A stretch of 64,000 bases of DNA from Bacteroidota bacterium (GTDB lineage Bacteria > Bacteroidota > Bacteroidia > JAHEXY01). Positions within the stretch are counted from its first letter, which is position 1; every line of letters begins with the position of its first letter. The DNA lies in assembly GCA_023251875.1 (NCBI GenBank), contig JAHEXY010000012.1:80111-144110 (forward strand). The letters run 5' to 3'. A model generated the notes under the pieces. The model saw only the letters and a program-made list of their open reading frames with translations. It did not search any database and was not told the DNA's origin. The translations under genes were made by a program, and so were the position numbers. Below, piece by piece: positions 36,128-45,514 of this stretch.

Positions 36128-37360
36128 TTGAAAATAGTTTTACTTTCTTCATTTTTATTTTTCTCTTGCTTTTCAATTTCCTTTTCGCAACAAGTAATCA
36201 ATATTGATTCTCTTTATAAAAAAGCCGATTATGCTTCAAAACATCAGGATTATAGTACTGCAATAAAATTATGTGATTCAATTATTGCCTTAAACAATAA
36301 TCATTATGATGCCCATTTACTAAGGGCACGAGTATATGCCTGGAAAAGAGAATGGCAAAAAGCTGAATCAGATTTGGTTTTTATTTTGGCCACTAAACCA
36401 GAATACATTGATGGATGGACCATTTATGCCAACGTTGAACTATGGTCGGGGAATTACAAAAAACTAATTGATGTTGCATCAAAAGCGTTGGAAAAATATC
36501 CAAAAAATGAATTCTTTTTATTTAAAATGGCCCAAGCTTACTATGGATTACAGCTGTATGAAGACTCAAAAAAATATATTGATCAATTATTAGCAGTGCA
36601 TGACCAACATCCCGAAGCTCTTGTTTTACAAAAAAAAATAAAAGAGGAAGGAGCAAAAAACAAAGTCACTTTATTTACCGAACACAGTTACTTTAATAAA
36701 GTCTATACCCCATCTCATTTATATTCCATAGAATATTCCAGAAGAATAAAAAAAACAATTGTTACACCTCGTTTTAATTATTACCAACGATTTGGCTTAA
36801 ACGATTGGCAATTTGAAACGGATGCTTACCCAAGATTTGGAAAAACTTTTTATGGCTATATAAATGCAGGTATTTCGAGAAATGTGTTGTTTCCAAAATG
36901 CAGAGCCGGACTTGAGCTCTATGCTAGATTGCCTTTTGCAATGGAAGCCTCAATAGGCTATAGAGATTTAGTATTTACCAGTCAAAATGTATCCATTATT
37001 ACAGGCTATATGGGCAAATATTGGAGAAATTATTGGTTTGCATACAGACCCTTCATTACTCCAAAAAATAATGGTGTTTCACTATCCAATACCATTATTG
37101 CAAGAAGGTATTTTGCTTCGGCACAAGAATATGTTTCACTGAGTTTTAGCAATGGCTTTTCGCCTGACGATGCTCAAAAACAATTTTATTTTTCTTACGC
37201 TAATTATTTAGATTCATACAGAGCTGGGATCATGCTTCAGAAAAAAATTATTGCTGAATTGTATTTTAAAACGGAGTATAGTTTTGAATATTTCGAAGGC
37301 AGTGCATCCATTTTTTACAATAAACATACTTTAAATGCAGGATTATTTCTACTGTTTTGA
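36128..37360 (+). CDS. YaiO-family outer-membrane beta-barrel with TPR domain
   Basis: A 410-residue protein starting with TTG at 36128. Signal peptide 1-20 (ends SISFSQ). Residues ~25-180 form four TPR-like helix pairs (DYSTAIKLCDSIIALNN, YDAHLLRARVYAWKREWQKA). Residues ~185-410 are a YaiO-type 12-16-strand barrel ending in Phe (NKHTLNAGLFLLF), as expected for BAM substrates. TPR plus barrel is the layout of PgaA-like exopolysaccharide exporters. Its stop overlaps that of the convergent gene by 12 bp. It is the likely export port for the glycan made by the 38616 enzyme. Confidence 0.85.
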   Translation: MKIVLLSSFLFFSCFSISFSQQVINIDSLYKKADYASKHQDYSTAIKLCDSIIALNNNHYDAHLLRARVYAWKREWQKAESDLVFILATKPEYIDGWTIYANVELWSGNYKKLIDVASKALEKYPKNEFFLFKMAQAYYGLQLYEDSKKYIDQLLAVHDQHPEALVLQKKIKEEGAKNKVTLFTEHSYFNKVYTPSHLYSIEYSRRIKKTIVTPRFNYYQRFGLNDWQFETDAYPRFGKTFYGYINAGISRNVLFPKCRAGLELYARLPFAMEASIGYRDLVFTSQNVSIITGYMGKYWRNYWFAYRPFITPKNNGVSLSNTIIARRYFASAQEYVSLSFSNGFSPDDAQKQFYFSYANYLDSYRAGIMLQKKIIAELYFKTEYSFEYFEGSASIFYNKHTLNAGLFLLF

Positions 37361-38503
37361 ATAATGATCATCCAAAATTTTTATCATGAGTGGTCGGTAA
37401 TATTCCCAAAAAAAACTTTTTCGTTCTGCAATGTTATCTCCCGAATAAAATGCATGTTTAAAAAATTGAAAGCCTTTTAAGTATGAGGTTAGCATGGCAA
37501 TGGGATTATCATCAAAATCACCGGCAAAATAAAAGAAGTTATAGGCGCTATCAAGATGTTGAATCACACACGGAAAATCTTTAGGTATGTTATAGGCATT
37601 TAAAATAGAATCTCCTTTTTGATTGGTAAGGATAGAAAAATAAGAAACAATAGTATTGGCATGCGAGGCGTAAGTAATATCAAACCAAAATGGATATTTC
37701 ATTTCGGCAGGTAAATTATAATATTCTTGAAATTGAGGTAAAGTGCGAATTACAGGAACCTCATAAGTTAAATGTGTATAGTTTTCAAGAATTTCAATAT
37801 GACCATCGTCACGCACAAAAGCAATTCCGGAATTTTTAAATGGCCATTGCTTATTATGTTGGTTTAAATAATTATTTTTTAACCAATGCGGAATTTCAAT
37901 ATTTCTAATAGTATCAAAAGTTTCAAAATAGCGTCCAATCCATCCGGTCCATTTTAAACCAAACATATTTTCAAATGCAGCTCTGTGAATAGAATCGGTA
38001 GGTGAAGCAAAATCATTAAATTCTGTAATGATTAATTTATTTGGCGATTTTAGTTTTTTCAAAAAATACAAATCATGATCTGAAAGTCCACCATAAATGA
38101 TTTCAGAATGTTCCGTTTGGCTTGCCTGTAAATCCCACTCTTTGTAATAAATTCCATAAGTATCGGTAAAATATACCATATCTGATTTTTCAGCCAAACT
38201 ATCTAAAGATAATGTATCTAATTGTTCTAGTCCGGCAATCACATACTTCTTATTCTCTTTTGGAAAAAACCCAAAATAATCTGCCGAAAGACTATATAGT
38301 TCTCCATTAGGCTTACAATATTTTTTATAATTCAATACCCAGTTTAGTGATTTATGTTCATCACATTTTTCATTTAATACAGTTTTATCAATTATGGTAA
38401 TATTGGTTTTAAATGATGGCGTAAAATACCAGTAAACAAATGATACCAATGGAAATGATATAAATAGAAATAGTAACAATAAAATAATTCTTTTAAGGCT
38501 CAT
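37349..38503 (-). CDS. Membrane-anchored protein, possible polysaccharide-modifying (PelA-like) domain
   Basis: A 384-residue protein with a single N-terminal membrane anchor (6-28) and a large extracytoplasmic domain. I do not recognise it securely. The order of segments resembles the glycoside-hydrolase-like region of PelA/DUF2194 proteins: DMVYFTDTYGIYYKEW near 110, GGLSDHDLYFLKKL near 138, IITEFNDFASPT near 158, GLKWTGWIGRYFETFD near 184 and FYFAGDFDDNPIAM near 330. It lies downstream of the glycosyltransferase with a family B repeat between. A role in trimming or modifying the nascent glycan is inferred from context only. Confidence 0.6.
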   Translation of the reverse strand: MSLKRIILLLLFLFISFPLVSFVYWYFTPSFKTNITIIDKTVLNEKCDEHKSLNWVLNYKKYCKPNGELYSLSADYFGFFPKENKKYVIAGLEQLDTLSLDSLAEKSDMVYFTDTYGIYYKEWDLQASQTEHSEIIYGGLSDHDLYFLKKLKSPNKLIITEFNDFASPTDSIHRAAFENMFGLKWTGWIGRYFETFDTIRNIEIPHWLKNNYLNQHNKQWPFKNSGIAFVRDDGHIEILENYTHLTYEVPVIRTLPQFQEYYNLPAEMKYPFWFDITYASHANTIVSYFSILTNQKGDSILNAYNIPKDFPCVIQHLDSAYNFFYFAGDFDDNPIAMLTSYLKGFQFFKHAFYSGDNIAERKSFFWEYYRPLMIKILDDHYSKQ

Positions 38504-38540
38504 ATTTATTTCAATAAATTATAATCTTACTTTAAGGATT

Positions 38541-38615
38541 TTCTAAAAATTATTTTTTTATTTCCTCTCCCTTAATCCCTCTCAAAGAGAGGGACACAAA
38601 TAGTAATTTTTAGAA
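38541..38615. repeat. Family B inverted repeat, copy 3
   Basis: Ends TTCTAAAAATT and AATTTTTAGAA. The inner stem is CCCTCTCAAAGAGAGGG. It abuts the glycosyltransferase stop codon. Confidence 0.85.
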
Positions 38616-40046
38616 CTACACCTTATCTTTTTCAAAACCATCACGCGTCATATCTCCCCAACCACGATCCTTTTTTAAAAGTTTATCAAAATGCCCGGTT
38701 AAAGATGCAACAACACCAAAAGGATGAAATATAAAGGGTTCTAAAATGGCAGTTAATAAAAGTCTGGCAATATCTGATCGCTTATTGTATTGGTGATAGG
38801 TAATTTCTTCAGAAAAAATAGCAAAGGCCGAAAACATTACACCAAAAGAAACAATAGAGAAAATTAATACGAGTGTATATTCCCAATCAACCAAGCCTGT
38901 TACAGAAAGTAAAACAAACAACACAATACCCACAAATTCGATAATAGGCGCTAAGAATTCGAAAAAAAACCAATAAGGATAACTGATCATTCCCAAGTTT
39001 TTATACTTACGATTAAAAAACATTACTTTATGTATATTGAGCGTTTCTATGGTTCCTCTTGCCCATCTATTTCTTTGTCTTTTTAAAAGTTTAAAATTGC
39101 TGGGCACTTCTGTCCAACATAATGGATCAGGAATATAAGCCACCCGATAATCAATATTTTTTTCATGCATAATTCTACGCATGCGAACAACAAGCTCCAT
39201 ATCTTCCCCAACCGTATTTGTATTATACCCTCCAGCTTCTATTACTGTTTTTTTATCAAACATGCCAAAAGCACCGGAAATAATTAATAAACCATTTAAT
39301 CTACTCCAAGCCATTCTTCCTAAAATAAATGCTCTAATATATTCTAAGGTTTGAAAACGAGGAATCAATTTATCTGCTAATTTCACCTTGGTAATTCTAC
39401 CTGAATCAACAATGCATGAATTAACAATACGCAATACACCACCTGTTGCAATGGTTTTTATAAAGGGTTTTTCAATAAATGGTTTCACCATTTTCAGCAA
39501 GGCATCTTGTTCTAAAACACAATCAACATCATTGCAAGCAATAAAATCATGTGTGGATAAATTGATACCCACATTTAATGCATCAGCTTTTCCTCCATTT
39601 TCTTTATCAACAACAGTTAGTTTACGAAATACAGGATTTTTCGATTTATAAATTCCTTTTAGCGGTTTTGTTTTTATTTGTTCATCATAAAAATAATTTA
39701 CTTTTTCAAGTTCGTAAGCCTGAATTAATTTTTGCAAAGAATCATCTTTACTTCCGTCATTAATAATAATTACTTCAATATGATTATAATGAACCGATAA
39801 GAGTGAACGCACATTATCAATAATGGTAGCAGCCTCATTAAATGCAGGTGCTAAAATTGAAATACCCGGAGCAAATGGAGATGTAGCAGCAACTTTATAA
39901 TCAATAAAACTATTTTTGTGGAGATATCTAATGGTTTCGCGAATGGCTATAATACCTAAAATGAGGTAGGATGAAAAAATAATGAAAGTATAAATTAAAA
40001 TAATGTATTGCAGAAAAAGCAAAAATAATTCTAATACTTCTATCAT
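38616..40046 (-). CDS. Processive family 2 glycosyltransferase (PgaC/BcsA-like)
   Basis: A 476-residue inner-membrane GT2 enzyme. Transmembrane segments lie at ~9-35 and then three or more at ~345-450. The catalytic core has SILAPAFNEAATIIDNV (~63-79), IINDGSKDDS (~95-104), ACNDVDC (DxD, ~170), GEDMELVVRMRR (~282) and QRNRWARGTIE (QxxRW, ~327). This D, DxD, TED-like, QxxRW set is that of poly-N-acetylglucosamine, cellulose and hyaluronan synthases. Its ATG overlaps the stop of the HEAT gene (TAATG), so the two are cotranslated. It is predicted to make an extracellular polysaccharide; the sugar is unknown. Confidence 0.88.
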   Translation of the reverse strand: MIEVLELFLLFLQYIILIYTFIIFSSYLILGIIAIRETIRYLHKNSFIDYKVAATSPFAPGISILAPAFNEAATIIDNVRSLLSVHYNHIEVIIINDGSKDDSLQKLIQAYELEKVNYFYDEQIKTKPLKGIYKSKNPVFRKLTVVDKENGGKADALNVGINLSTHDFIACNDVDCVLEQDALLKMVKPFIEKPFIKTIATGGVLRIVNSCIVDSGRITKVKLADKLIPRFQTLEYIRAFILGRMAWSRLNGLLIISGAFGMFDKKTVIEAGGYNTNTVGEDMELVVRMRRIMHEKNIDYRVAYIPDPLCWTEVPSNFKLLKRQRNRWARGTIETLNIHKVMFFNRKYKNLGMISYPYWFFFEFLAPIIEFVGIVLFVLLSVTGLVDWEYTLVLIFSIVSFGVMFSAFAIFSEEITYHQYNKRSDIARLLLTAILEPFIFHPFGVVASLTGHFDKLLKKDRGWGDMTRDGFEKDKV

Positions 40047-41185
40047 TATTCTCTTACAATAAGTGGATCTAACACATGCTTAATAATACGAATAATTCTT
40101 TCACTATTGGCATTATGTTCCATTAATTCAGTTAAAACTTGAGGCCCATTAGAACTTGATTTTTTTATTGCAATAGCAGCTTGCAATGCAATTTGATTAT
40201 CAGCAGAAAACAATAGCTCAGTAAAAAAAGGAATATCCTCATCTGAACTCAAATAAACCAAGGCCTTAAGTGCCTCCTTTTTTTGAGCAGTATTAAATTG
40301 ATAAAATAAAGTCAGCAATAATTCCTTTGCACTTATATCTTGAATTTCTCCTAGAGTAACAATTGTTTCTTTTACAATATTCTCATTGGCATGACTTAAT
40401 AATGGCAAAAGCTCATGGGTATAATTAAGAATTTGATACCCCCTCACAATTTTCAATGCTAATGAAACAACACTTTCATTTTTACTTTTCAACCATGCAG
40501 GGTTTATGTTTACAGTTTTTTCCGATTTTAGTAAAATATCCATTAAACATACTTGTTGCCATTCACTTATAATAAACTTATAATCATCAAGAAACGAAAG
40601 CCCCTCTCCTTTTTTAAAAATTAACAAGGCCATTTGAACTTCATTTCTTAGCAAAGCATGAGGTGCATTAATAAATTTATATACATCTTCATATAATGGA
40701 TTGTATTTCATGTGAGATATTTCACTAATACCTTTTGCCTTTATATACCAAGTTGAAGTATTTAATTTTTTTTGAGAATCGGTATAAAAATGAAGTTCAA
40801 CATACAGATTTTCAATTTTGATAGCATATTCACCGGAAAAACTTTTATGCAGATTTATCAATACTTCAATAAATGCATTGCGAAGAAATGCTCTATTTAA
40901 AATACGCTTATACTTTTTTTCAAATTCAAGATGAGCATTTAACCAGGTTTTAAAATTGGCATGATCAGAAAACAAGTAATCAGCCATTTCTTGCTCTATT
41001 TCTTGTTTAAATTTTAAAAGGTTTCTTTCTCTTACTATTTTAAATGAGCGCAATAAAAAAACGCTACTTATGGTTATAAAAAAAACAAATACAAATAAAA
41101 GTGAAATACTAATGATAATTACTTCATGAGCCGGCAGCTCATGGCCAATAATCGAGATACAATATTTATTAAAAATTTCAATCAT
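40046..41185 (-). CDS. Membrane-anchored HEAT-repeat protein
   Basis: A 379-residue protein with one N-terminal transmembrane helix (~21-46) and a cytoplasmic helical solenoid. HEAT repeats are clear from ~230 on, for example ENIVKETIVTLGEIQDISAK, KKEALKALVYLSSDEDIPFF and NQIALQAAIAIKKSSSNGPQ. The stop overlaps the glycosyltransferase start by one base (TAATG). This HEAT-glycosyltransferase pairing recurs in Bacteroidota. The protein may be a scaffold that couples the receiver domain to the synthase. Confidence 0.82.
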   Translation of the reverse strand: MIEIFNKYCISIIGHELPAHEVIIISISLLFVFVFFITISSVFLLRSFKIVRERNLLKFKQEIEQEMADYLFSDHANFKTWLNAHLEFEKKYKRILNRAFLRNAFIEVLINLHKSFSGEYAIKIENLYVELHFYTDSQKKLNTSTWYIKAKGISEISHMKYNPLYEDVYKFINAPHALLRNEVQMALLIFKKGEGLSFLDDYKFIISEWQQVCLMDILLKSEKTVNINPAWLKSKNESVVSLALKIVRGYQILNYTHELLPLLSHANENIVKETIVTLGEIQDISAKELLLTLFYQFNTAQKKEALKALVYLSSDEDIPFFTELLFSADNQIALQAAIAIKKSSSNGPQVLTELMEHNANSERIIRIIKHVLDPLIVRE

Positions 41186-41239
41186 TTTCCTCTAACTATA
41201 AAGTTTATATACGCTAAAGAACATCCCACTCGTTTTTAT

Positions 41240-41285
41240 GCCCTCATCCCATCCTTCTCCCAAGGGAGAAGGAGAGTTTTGAATT
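41240..41285. repeat. Family A hairpin repeat
   Basis: GCCCTCATCCCATCC followed by TTCTCCCAAGGGAGAAGG, located between the CotH and HEAT genes. Confidence 0.85.
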
Positions 41286-41305
41286 TAAAAATAGTATCTA
41301 AATTT

Positions 41306-42601
41306 TTACTTATAACCCTCTTTCTTTAATTGCAGCAAAACACTTTTTCTTCTATCTACAAAAAAGGTTTTTAAGCCTGGGACATAAGCTCCAGGATCAG
41401 CTATATCTCCAATTGTTTCAGTCAAATTCCTTTCAAAATATTCATTCGAATACATCTTTAAAGTATCAGCATATACATCTTCTCTTATCAAATCAGAAAG
41501 GCTATCAATTTTGGTATTAAAATAAGTTGAATTAAAATTTTGTGTCATTTCATTTATGGCATCTAAATACATTTTTCTGATGTATTTATTATTGTATAAG
41601 TTATACAATATACTGCTATTGGCTTTTTGCGTATTGTTATAAAAAAACGAAACATTTACAGCATCTGAATATGAAAATACCGGACTAAAAGCATCAAAAG
41701 AATAATTAGCATCCCAAGCTATCCATTTCATTTTTTTTGAATCCAGATCAAAATATAAAAAGAAATTGTGGGGAGCGCCATAATTATATGAATCGGTATT
41801 TACTAAAATAGTATTGGCAGCAAAAACATTTAGCATGACCCTTAAATCTATAATGGAATCAAGTGAATGGAAATAGATTTCATCTGAATGAATAGAATGA
41901 TCAAGAATATTGGTTAGCTGAACCAAATCAGTCCAATTATTTGCATTAAGGTTGGTAATTTTTTTATACGATTTGTAGTATGCCTCTTGGTCTTCACCCT
42001 TCCAGCACAATGTACTCAATGGATCTCCTTTATATAAATTACCATTTGCGGAAGTAAAATTATTTTTAATAAATTTTTTATCTACTTCCTCCACCAATAA
42101 ATATACTCCCCAATACACATCATTAATATAAAGTTTAGTAAACGTGCATTTAGGAGCTATTACATTATTATCTCTCAAAAAATCATAATATAGTTTTTCT
42201 CTCAAAAATGTAGGATCTCTATGTGAATTATTTAGATTGAGTTCTGAAATACCATTCATATCTTGACAAGCAACAAATTCATCGAATTTAATTTTAAATG
42301 ATTTTTTTTTGCCCTTATAATCCGAATAGGATGAATTACCCTTTAATCGTAAACCACAATAATAAAATAAATTACCATCAACATTTACATTACAAGGAAC
42401 ATATTGATAGGTTTCTGTTTTTTCAAAATTAGATTTAGAATAAATTAACGAATCCCAATAATGTTCAACGTAAAAATTAATTCTAATTTCATGAACAATG
42501 GCCTGATCAAAAAAATCATTCTTATGAGCCAAACACTGAAATCCAATTAATTGAATAAAGCTAAGGGTAATAAAAAATATTTTAATATTTTTTTTAGGCA
42601 T
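41306..42601 (-). CDS. CotH-kinase-family secreted protein
   Basis: A 431-residue exported protein (signal peptide 1-25, ends QCLAH) with the CotH kinase fold. Seen in order: CGLRLKGNSSYSDYKGKKKS (~83-102), the lysine-bearing FKIKFDEF, the GISELNLNNSHRDPTFLREK loop (~118-137), LYINDVYWGVYLLVEEVDKK (~155), and the metal-site WIAWDANYSFD (~307). CotH kinases are atypical protein kinases that act on secreted proteins. It stands upstream of the HEAT-glycosyltransferase pair and is divergent from topA. A second CotH-like gene is at 47897. Confidence 0.87.
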   Translation of the reverse strand: MPKKNIKIFFITLSFIQLIGFQCLAHKNDFFDQAIVHEIRINFYVEHYWDSLIYSKSNFEKTETYQYVPCNVNVDGNLFYYCGLRLKGNSSYSDYKGKKKSFKIKFDEFVACQDMNGISELNLNNSHRDPTFLREKLYYDFLRDNNVIAPKCTFTKLYINDVYWGVYLLVEEVDKKFIKNNFTSANGNLYKGDPLSTLCWKGEDQEAYYKSYKKITNLNANNWTDLVQLTNILDHSIHSDEIYFHSLDSIIDLRVMLNVFAANTILVNTDSYNYGAPHNFFLYFDLDSKKMKWIAWDANYSFDAFSPVFSYSDAVNVSFFYNNTQKANSSILYNLYNNKYIRKMYLDAINEMTQNFNSTYFNTKIDSLSDLIREDVYADTLKMYSNEYFERNLTETIGDIADPGAYVPGLKTFFVDRRKSVLLQLKKEGYK

Positions 42602-42770
42602 ATAAAATCAATCCAATGGGCTGCTAATATAGGGTATTACAATAGTTTTTTATGTAAAAGAATTAAAAAAATTGAAACGAAGAATGTACATATATTAAAG
42701 TAGTATTGAAAAATTTTTATTTCTTTGTTGCCTTGATAGCATTTAAAAACACATTTAAAGCAATTGAATA

Positions 42771-45095
42771 ATGTCTAAAAATCTAGTTATAGTTGAGTCA
42801 CCTGCAAAGGCAAAAACCATTGAAAAATTTTTAGGAAAAGATTTTATGGTGCGTTCAAGCATAGGTCATATACGCGATTTAGCTGAAAAAGGATTGGGTA
42901 TTGATATAGAAAATAATTTTCAACCCATTTATGAAGTACCTGAAGATAAAAAAGCTGTTGTAGCAGAACTTAAAAAAATTGCAAAGGGTGTTGATGAGGT
43001 TTGGTTAGCAACGGATGAGGACCGTGAGGGAGAAGCCATATCATGGCATTTGGCACAAGTTCTTGATCTTAATATTAAGAAAGCCAAAAGAGTTGTTTAT
43101 CACGAGATTACTCAAAAAGCAATTGAAGAAGCCATTCAAAATCCTAGAACCATTGATATTAATCTGGTAAATGCGCAACAAGCAAGGCGGGTACTGGATC
43201 GTTTGGTGGGTTATGAGCTTTCACCAGTATTGTGGAGGAAAGTTAAACCATCCTTATCGGCCGGTAGGGTACAATCAGTAACTGTTCGATTAATTGTAGA
43301 AAGAGAAAGAGAAATACAAGTGTTTAATTCTATTTCTGCATTTAAGGTAAGTGCTATTTTTACATCAAATGGCAAATCATTTAAAGCAGAATTACCAAAA
43401 CGTTTTTCGAAAAAAGAAGAAGCTTTAGATTTCTTAAAAAAATGTATTGGAGCAGAATTTACAGTTCTTAATTTAGAAGTAAAACCAGCAAAAAAAACAC
43501 CTGCAGCTCCATTTACAACTTCAACTTTACAACAAGAGGCAAGCCGTAAATTAGGTTTTTCTGTTTCCAGAACCATGATGGTTGCTCAAAAGTTGTATGA
43601 GGCAGGAAAAATTACCTACATGCGTACAGATTCTATGAATCTTTCGCAAACTGCTATTGATGCAGCTTCGGCAGAAATCAAAAAATTGTACGGAGATAAA
43701 TTTATAGAAGTAAGGAGATATGCTACCAAATCGAAAGGTGCACAAGAAGCCCATGAAGCCATCCGCCCTACTTATTTTGAAAATCAAACTGAAGGCAGTG
43801 ATGCTGCAGAAAAAAAATTATACGATTTAATTTGGAAACGCACCGTTGCATCGCAAATGGCCGATGCTCAAATTGAGCGTACAACAGCACGTATTGGAGT
43901 TAGTACAACTAACGAAGAATTAATTGCCAAAGGCGAAGTATTAAAATTTGAAGGTTTCTTAAAAGTTTATTTAGAAGATACGGATGACGAAAATGAAGAG
44001 GATGAAAATAACGCTATGTTACCTCCATTAAAAGTGGGAGACAAACCAAGTTTAAATGAAATGTTGGCTGTTGAACGTTTTAGTCAGCACCCACCAAGAT
44101 ATACAGAAGCAAGTTTGGTTAAAAAATTAGAGGAGCTTGGCATCGGCCGTCCTTCTACTTATGCACCTACCATTTCAACCGTTCAAAAAAGAGGTTATGT
44201 GGAAAAGGAAGAAAGGCAAGGCAAAGAGCGTAAATACTTTGAACTTGTTTTAAAAGGTGGAAAAATTACCGAGAATGCAAAAACAGAATTAACCGGACAA
44301 GAAAAAAACAAACTATTTCCTACCGATATTGGTATGGTTGTAAACGATTTTTTGGTACTGCACTTTAAAGATATTTTAGATTACAACTTTACTGCTTCTA
44401 TTGAAAAAGAATTTGATGAAATTGCCGAAGGTCATGTAGTATGGACAAAAATGATAAAAGAATTTTATGATCCTTTACATGCCGGTGTGGAGAAAACCTT
44501 AGAAAAATCTGAAAGACCTAGTGGAGAACGATTATTAGGTACAGACCCAAAATCAGGCAAACCACTTATTGTTCGTATGGGGCGTTTTGGACCCATGGCT
44601 CAAATTGGAGAAACCAGTACTGAAGAAGGGGCTCCAAAACCAAAATTTGCCGGACTCAGAAAAGATCAACGATTAGAAACCATAACCCTTGAAGAAGCCG
44701 TGGCTTTGTTTGCATGGCCACGCATGGTGGGCACTTATGAAGATGGCGAAATGGCTGTAAATATTGGCCGCTTCGGACCCTATATAAAACTACATGATAA
44801 ATTTTATTCTATACCTAAGGAACATGATCCAATGGATATTGATGGACCTTTAGCCATAGAAATTATCAATGCCAAACGTAAGGCTGAAAGTGAAAAGCTC
44901 ATCAAGGAATTTCCTGAAAATGCTGATGTGAAAGTATTAAATGGCCGTTGGGGCCCATACATTGCAGCAGGAAAAAAGAATGTAAAAATACCCAAAGGGC
45001 AAGATCCAAAATCGCTTACGCTAGAAGAATGCTTGCAATTAGCTGCTGAAGCACCCGAAAAGAAAAAAGGGGGATGGGGAAGGAAGAAGAAATAG
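42771..45095 (+). CDS. topA: DNA topoisomerase I
   Basis: A 774-residue type IA topoisomerase that relaxes negative supercoils. The Toprim domain starts LVIVESPAKAKTIEKFLG (4-21) and has the acidic cluster TDEDREGEAISWHL (~81-94). The active-site tyrosine is Y283 in ITYMRTDSMN, and HEAIRPT plus GIGRPSTYA follow. The C-terminal part (~590-774) has two to three Topo_C_Rpt modules (GRFGPMAQIGE, GRFGPYIKLHDKFYSIP, GRWGPYIAAGKKNVKIP) in place of zinc fingers, as usual in this phylum. Ends in a basic tail. Confidence 0.98.
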   Translation: MSKNLVIVESPAKAKTIEKFLGKDFMVRSSIGHIRDLAEKGLGIDIENNFQPIYEVPEDKKAVVAELKKIAKGVDEVWLATDEDREGEAISWHLAQVLDLNIKKAKRVVYHEITQKAIEEAIQNPRTIDINLVNAQQARRVLDRLVGYELSPVLWRKVKPSLSAGRVQSVTVRLIVEREREIQVFNSISAFKVSAIFTSNGKSFKAELPKRFSKKEEALDFLKKCIGAEFTVLNLEVKPAKKTPAAPFTTSTLQQEASRKLGFSVSRTMMVAQKLYEAGKITYMRTDSMNLSQTAIDAASAEIKKLYGDKFIEVRRYATKSKGAQEAHEAIRPTYFENQTEGSDAAEKKLYDLIWKRTVASQMADAQIERTTARIGVSTTNEELIAKGEVLKFEGFLKVYLEDTDDENEEDENNAMLPPLKVGDKPSLNEMLAVERFSQHPPRYTEASLVKKLEELGIGRPSTYAPTISTVQKRGYVEKEERQGKERKYFELVLKGGKITENAKTELTGQEKNKLFPTDIGMVVNDFLVLHFKDILDYNFTASIEKEFDEIAEGHVVWTKMIKEFYDPLHAGVEKTLEKSERPSGERLLGTDPKSGKPLIVRMGRFGPMAQIGETSTEEGAPKPKFAGLRKDQRLETITLEEAVALFAWPRMVGTYEDGEMAVNIGRFGPYIKLHDKFYSIPKEHDPMDIDGPLAIEIINAKRKAESEKLIKEFPENADVKVLNGRWGPYIAAGKKNVKIPKGQDPKSLTLEECLQLAAEAPEKKKGGWGRKKK

Positions 45096-45160
45096 TTTAA
45101 AAGTTAGAAGGTTAAAAGTTTAAAGTTATACTTAATTTCTTTTTCCAAAAAAGCCAAAAT

Positions 45161-45200
45161 TTTTGTTTTTGATAATTATTTTTTGTTTTTGACAATAATA
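45161..45200 (+). promoter_or_regulatory. Tandem 20-bp repeats, candidate HigA operator
   Basis: TTTTGTTTTTGATAATTATT (45161-45180) is followed directly by TTTTGTTTTTGACAATAATA (45181-45200): 16 of 20 bases agree. The second copy contains TTGACA, with TACCTTCA at 45206-45213 as a possible -7 box. The 20-bp period places two sites on one DNA face, fitting autoregulation by a dimeric antitoxin. Confidence 0.5.
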
Positions 45201-45217
45201 ATAACTACCTTCATAAT

Positions 45218-45511
45218 ATGGTTATTATTACCAAAGCCAAGTTTATCAACTTTTACGAAGTAGAACCTAGAGCAAAAGAATCTTTGCTTAAATGGTATCA
45301 TGAAGTATTATTGAGTGATTGGCAAGATTTTCATAGCATAAAACAAACCTTCAATAGTGTAGATAGTGTAGGAAACGATAGGTTTGTTTTTAATATAGCA
45401 GGGAACAAATACCGAATTGTTACCATGATACATTTTAGTACCAGAACCATTTACTTAAAATTTGTAGGTACACATAAACAATATGATAAAATTGATTGTA
45501 AAACCATATAA
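45218..45511 (+). CDS. higB: HigB-type mRNA interferase toxin
   Basis: A 97-residue RelE-superfamily toxin of the HigB_toxin family. Family landmarks are the N-terminal FYEVEPRAKESLLKWYHEV, then SVGNDRFVFNIAGNKYRIVT and the C-terminal IYLKFVGTHKQYDKID. HigB toxins cut mRNA on the ribosome. The gene precedes its antitoxin by 3 bp, the toxin-first order usual for higBA. The candidate -7 element is only 5 bp from the ATG, so the transcript may be nearly leaderless. Confidence 0.93.
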   Translation: MVIITKAKFINFYEVEPRAKESLLKWYHEVLLSDWQDFHSIKQTFNSVDSVGNDRFVFNIAGNKYRIVTMIHFSTRTIYLKFVGTHKQYDKIDCKTI

Positions 45512-45514
45512 GCA

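Noticed and set aside
45161-45200. Possible CRISPR repeats before higBA
   Set aside because: Only two adjoining copies with no spacer; operator sites are the simpler reading.
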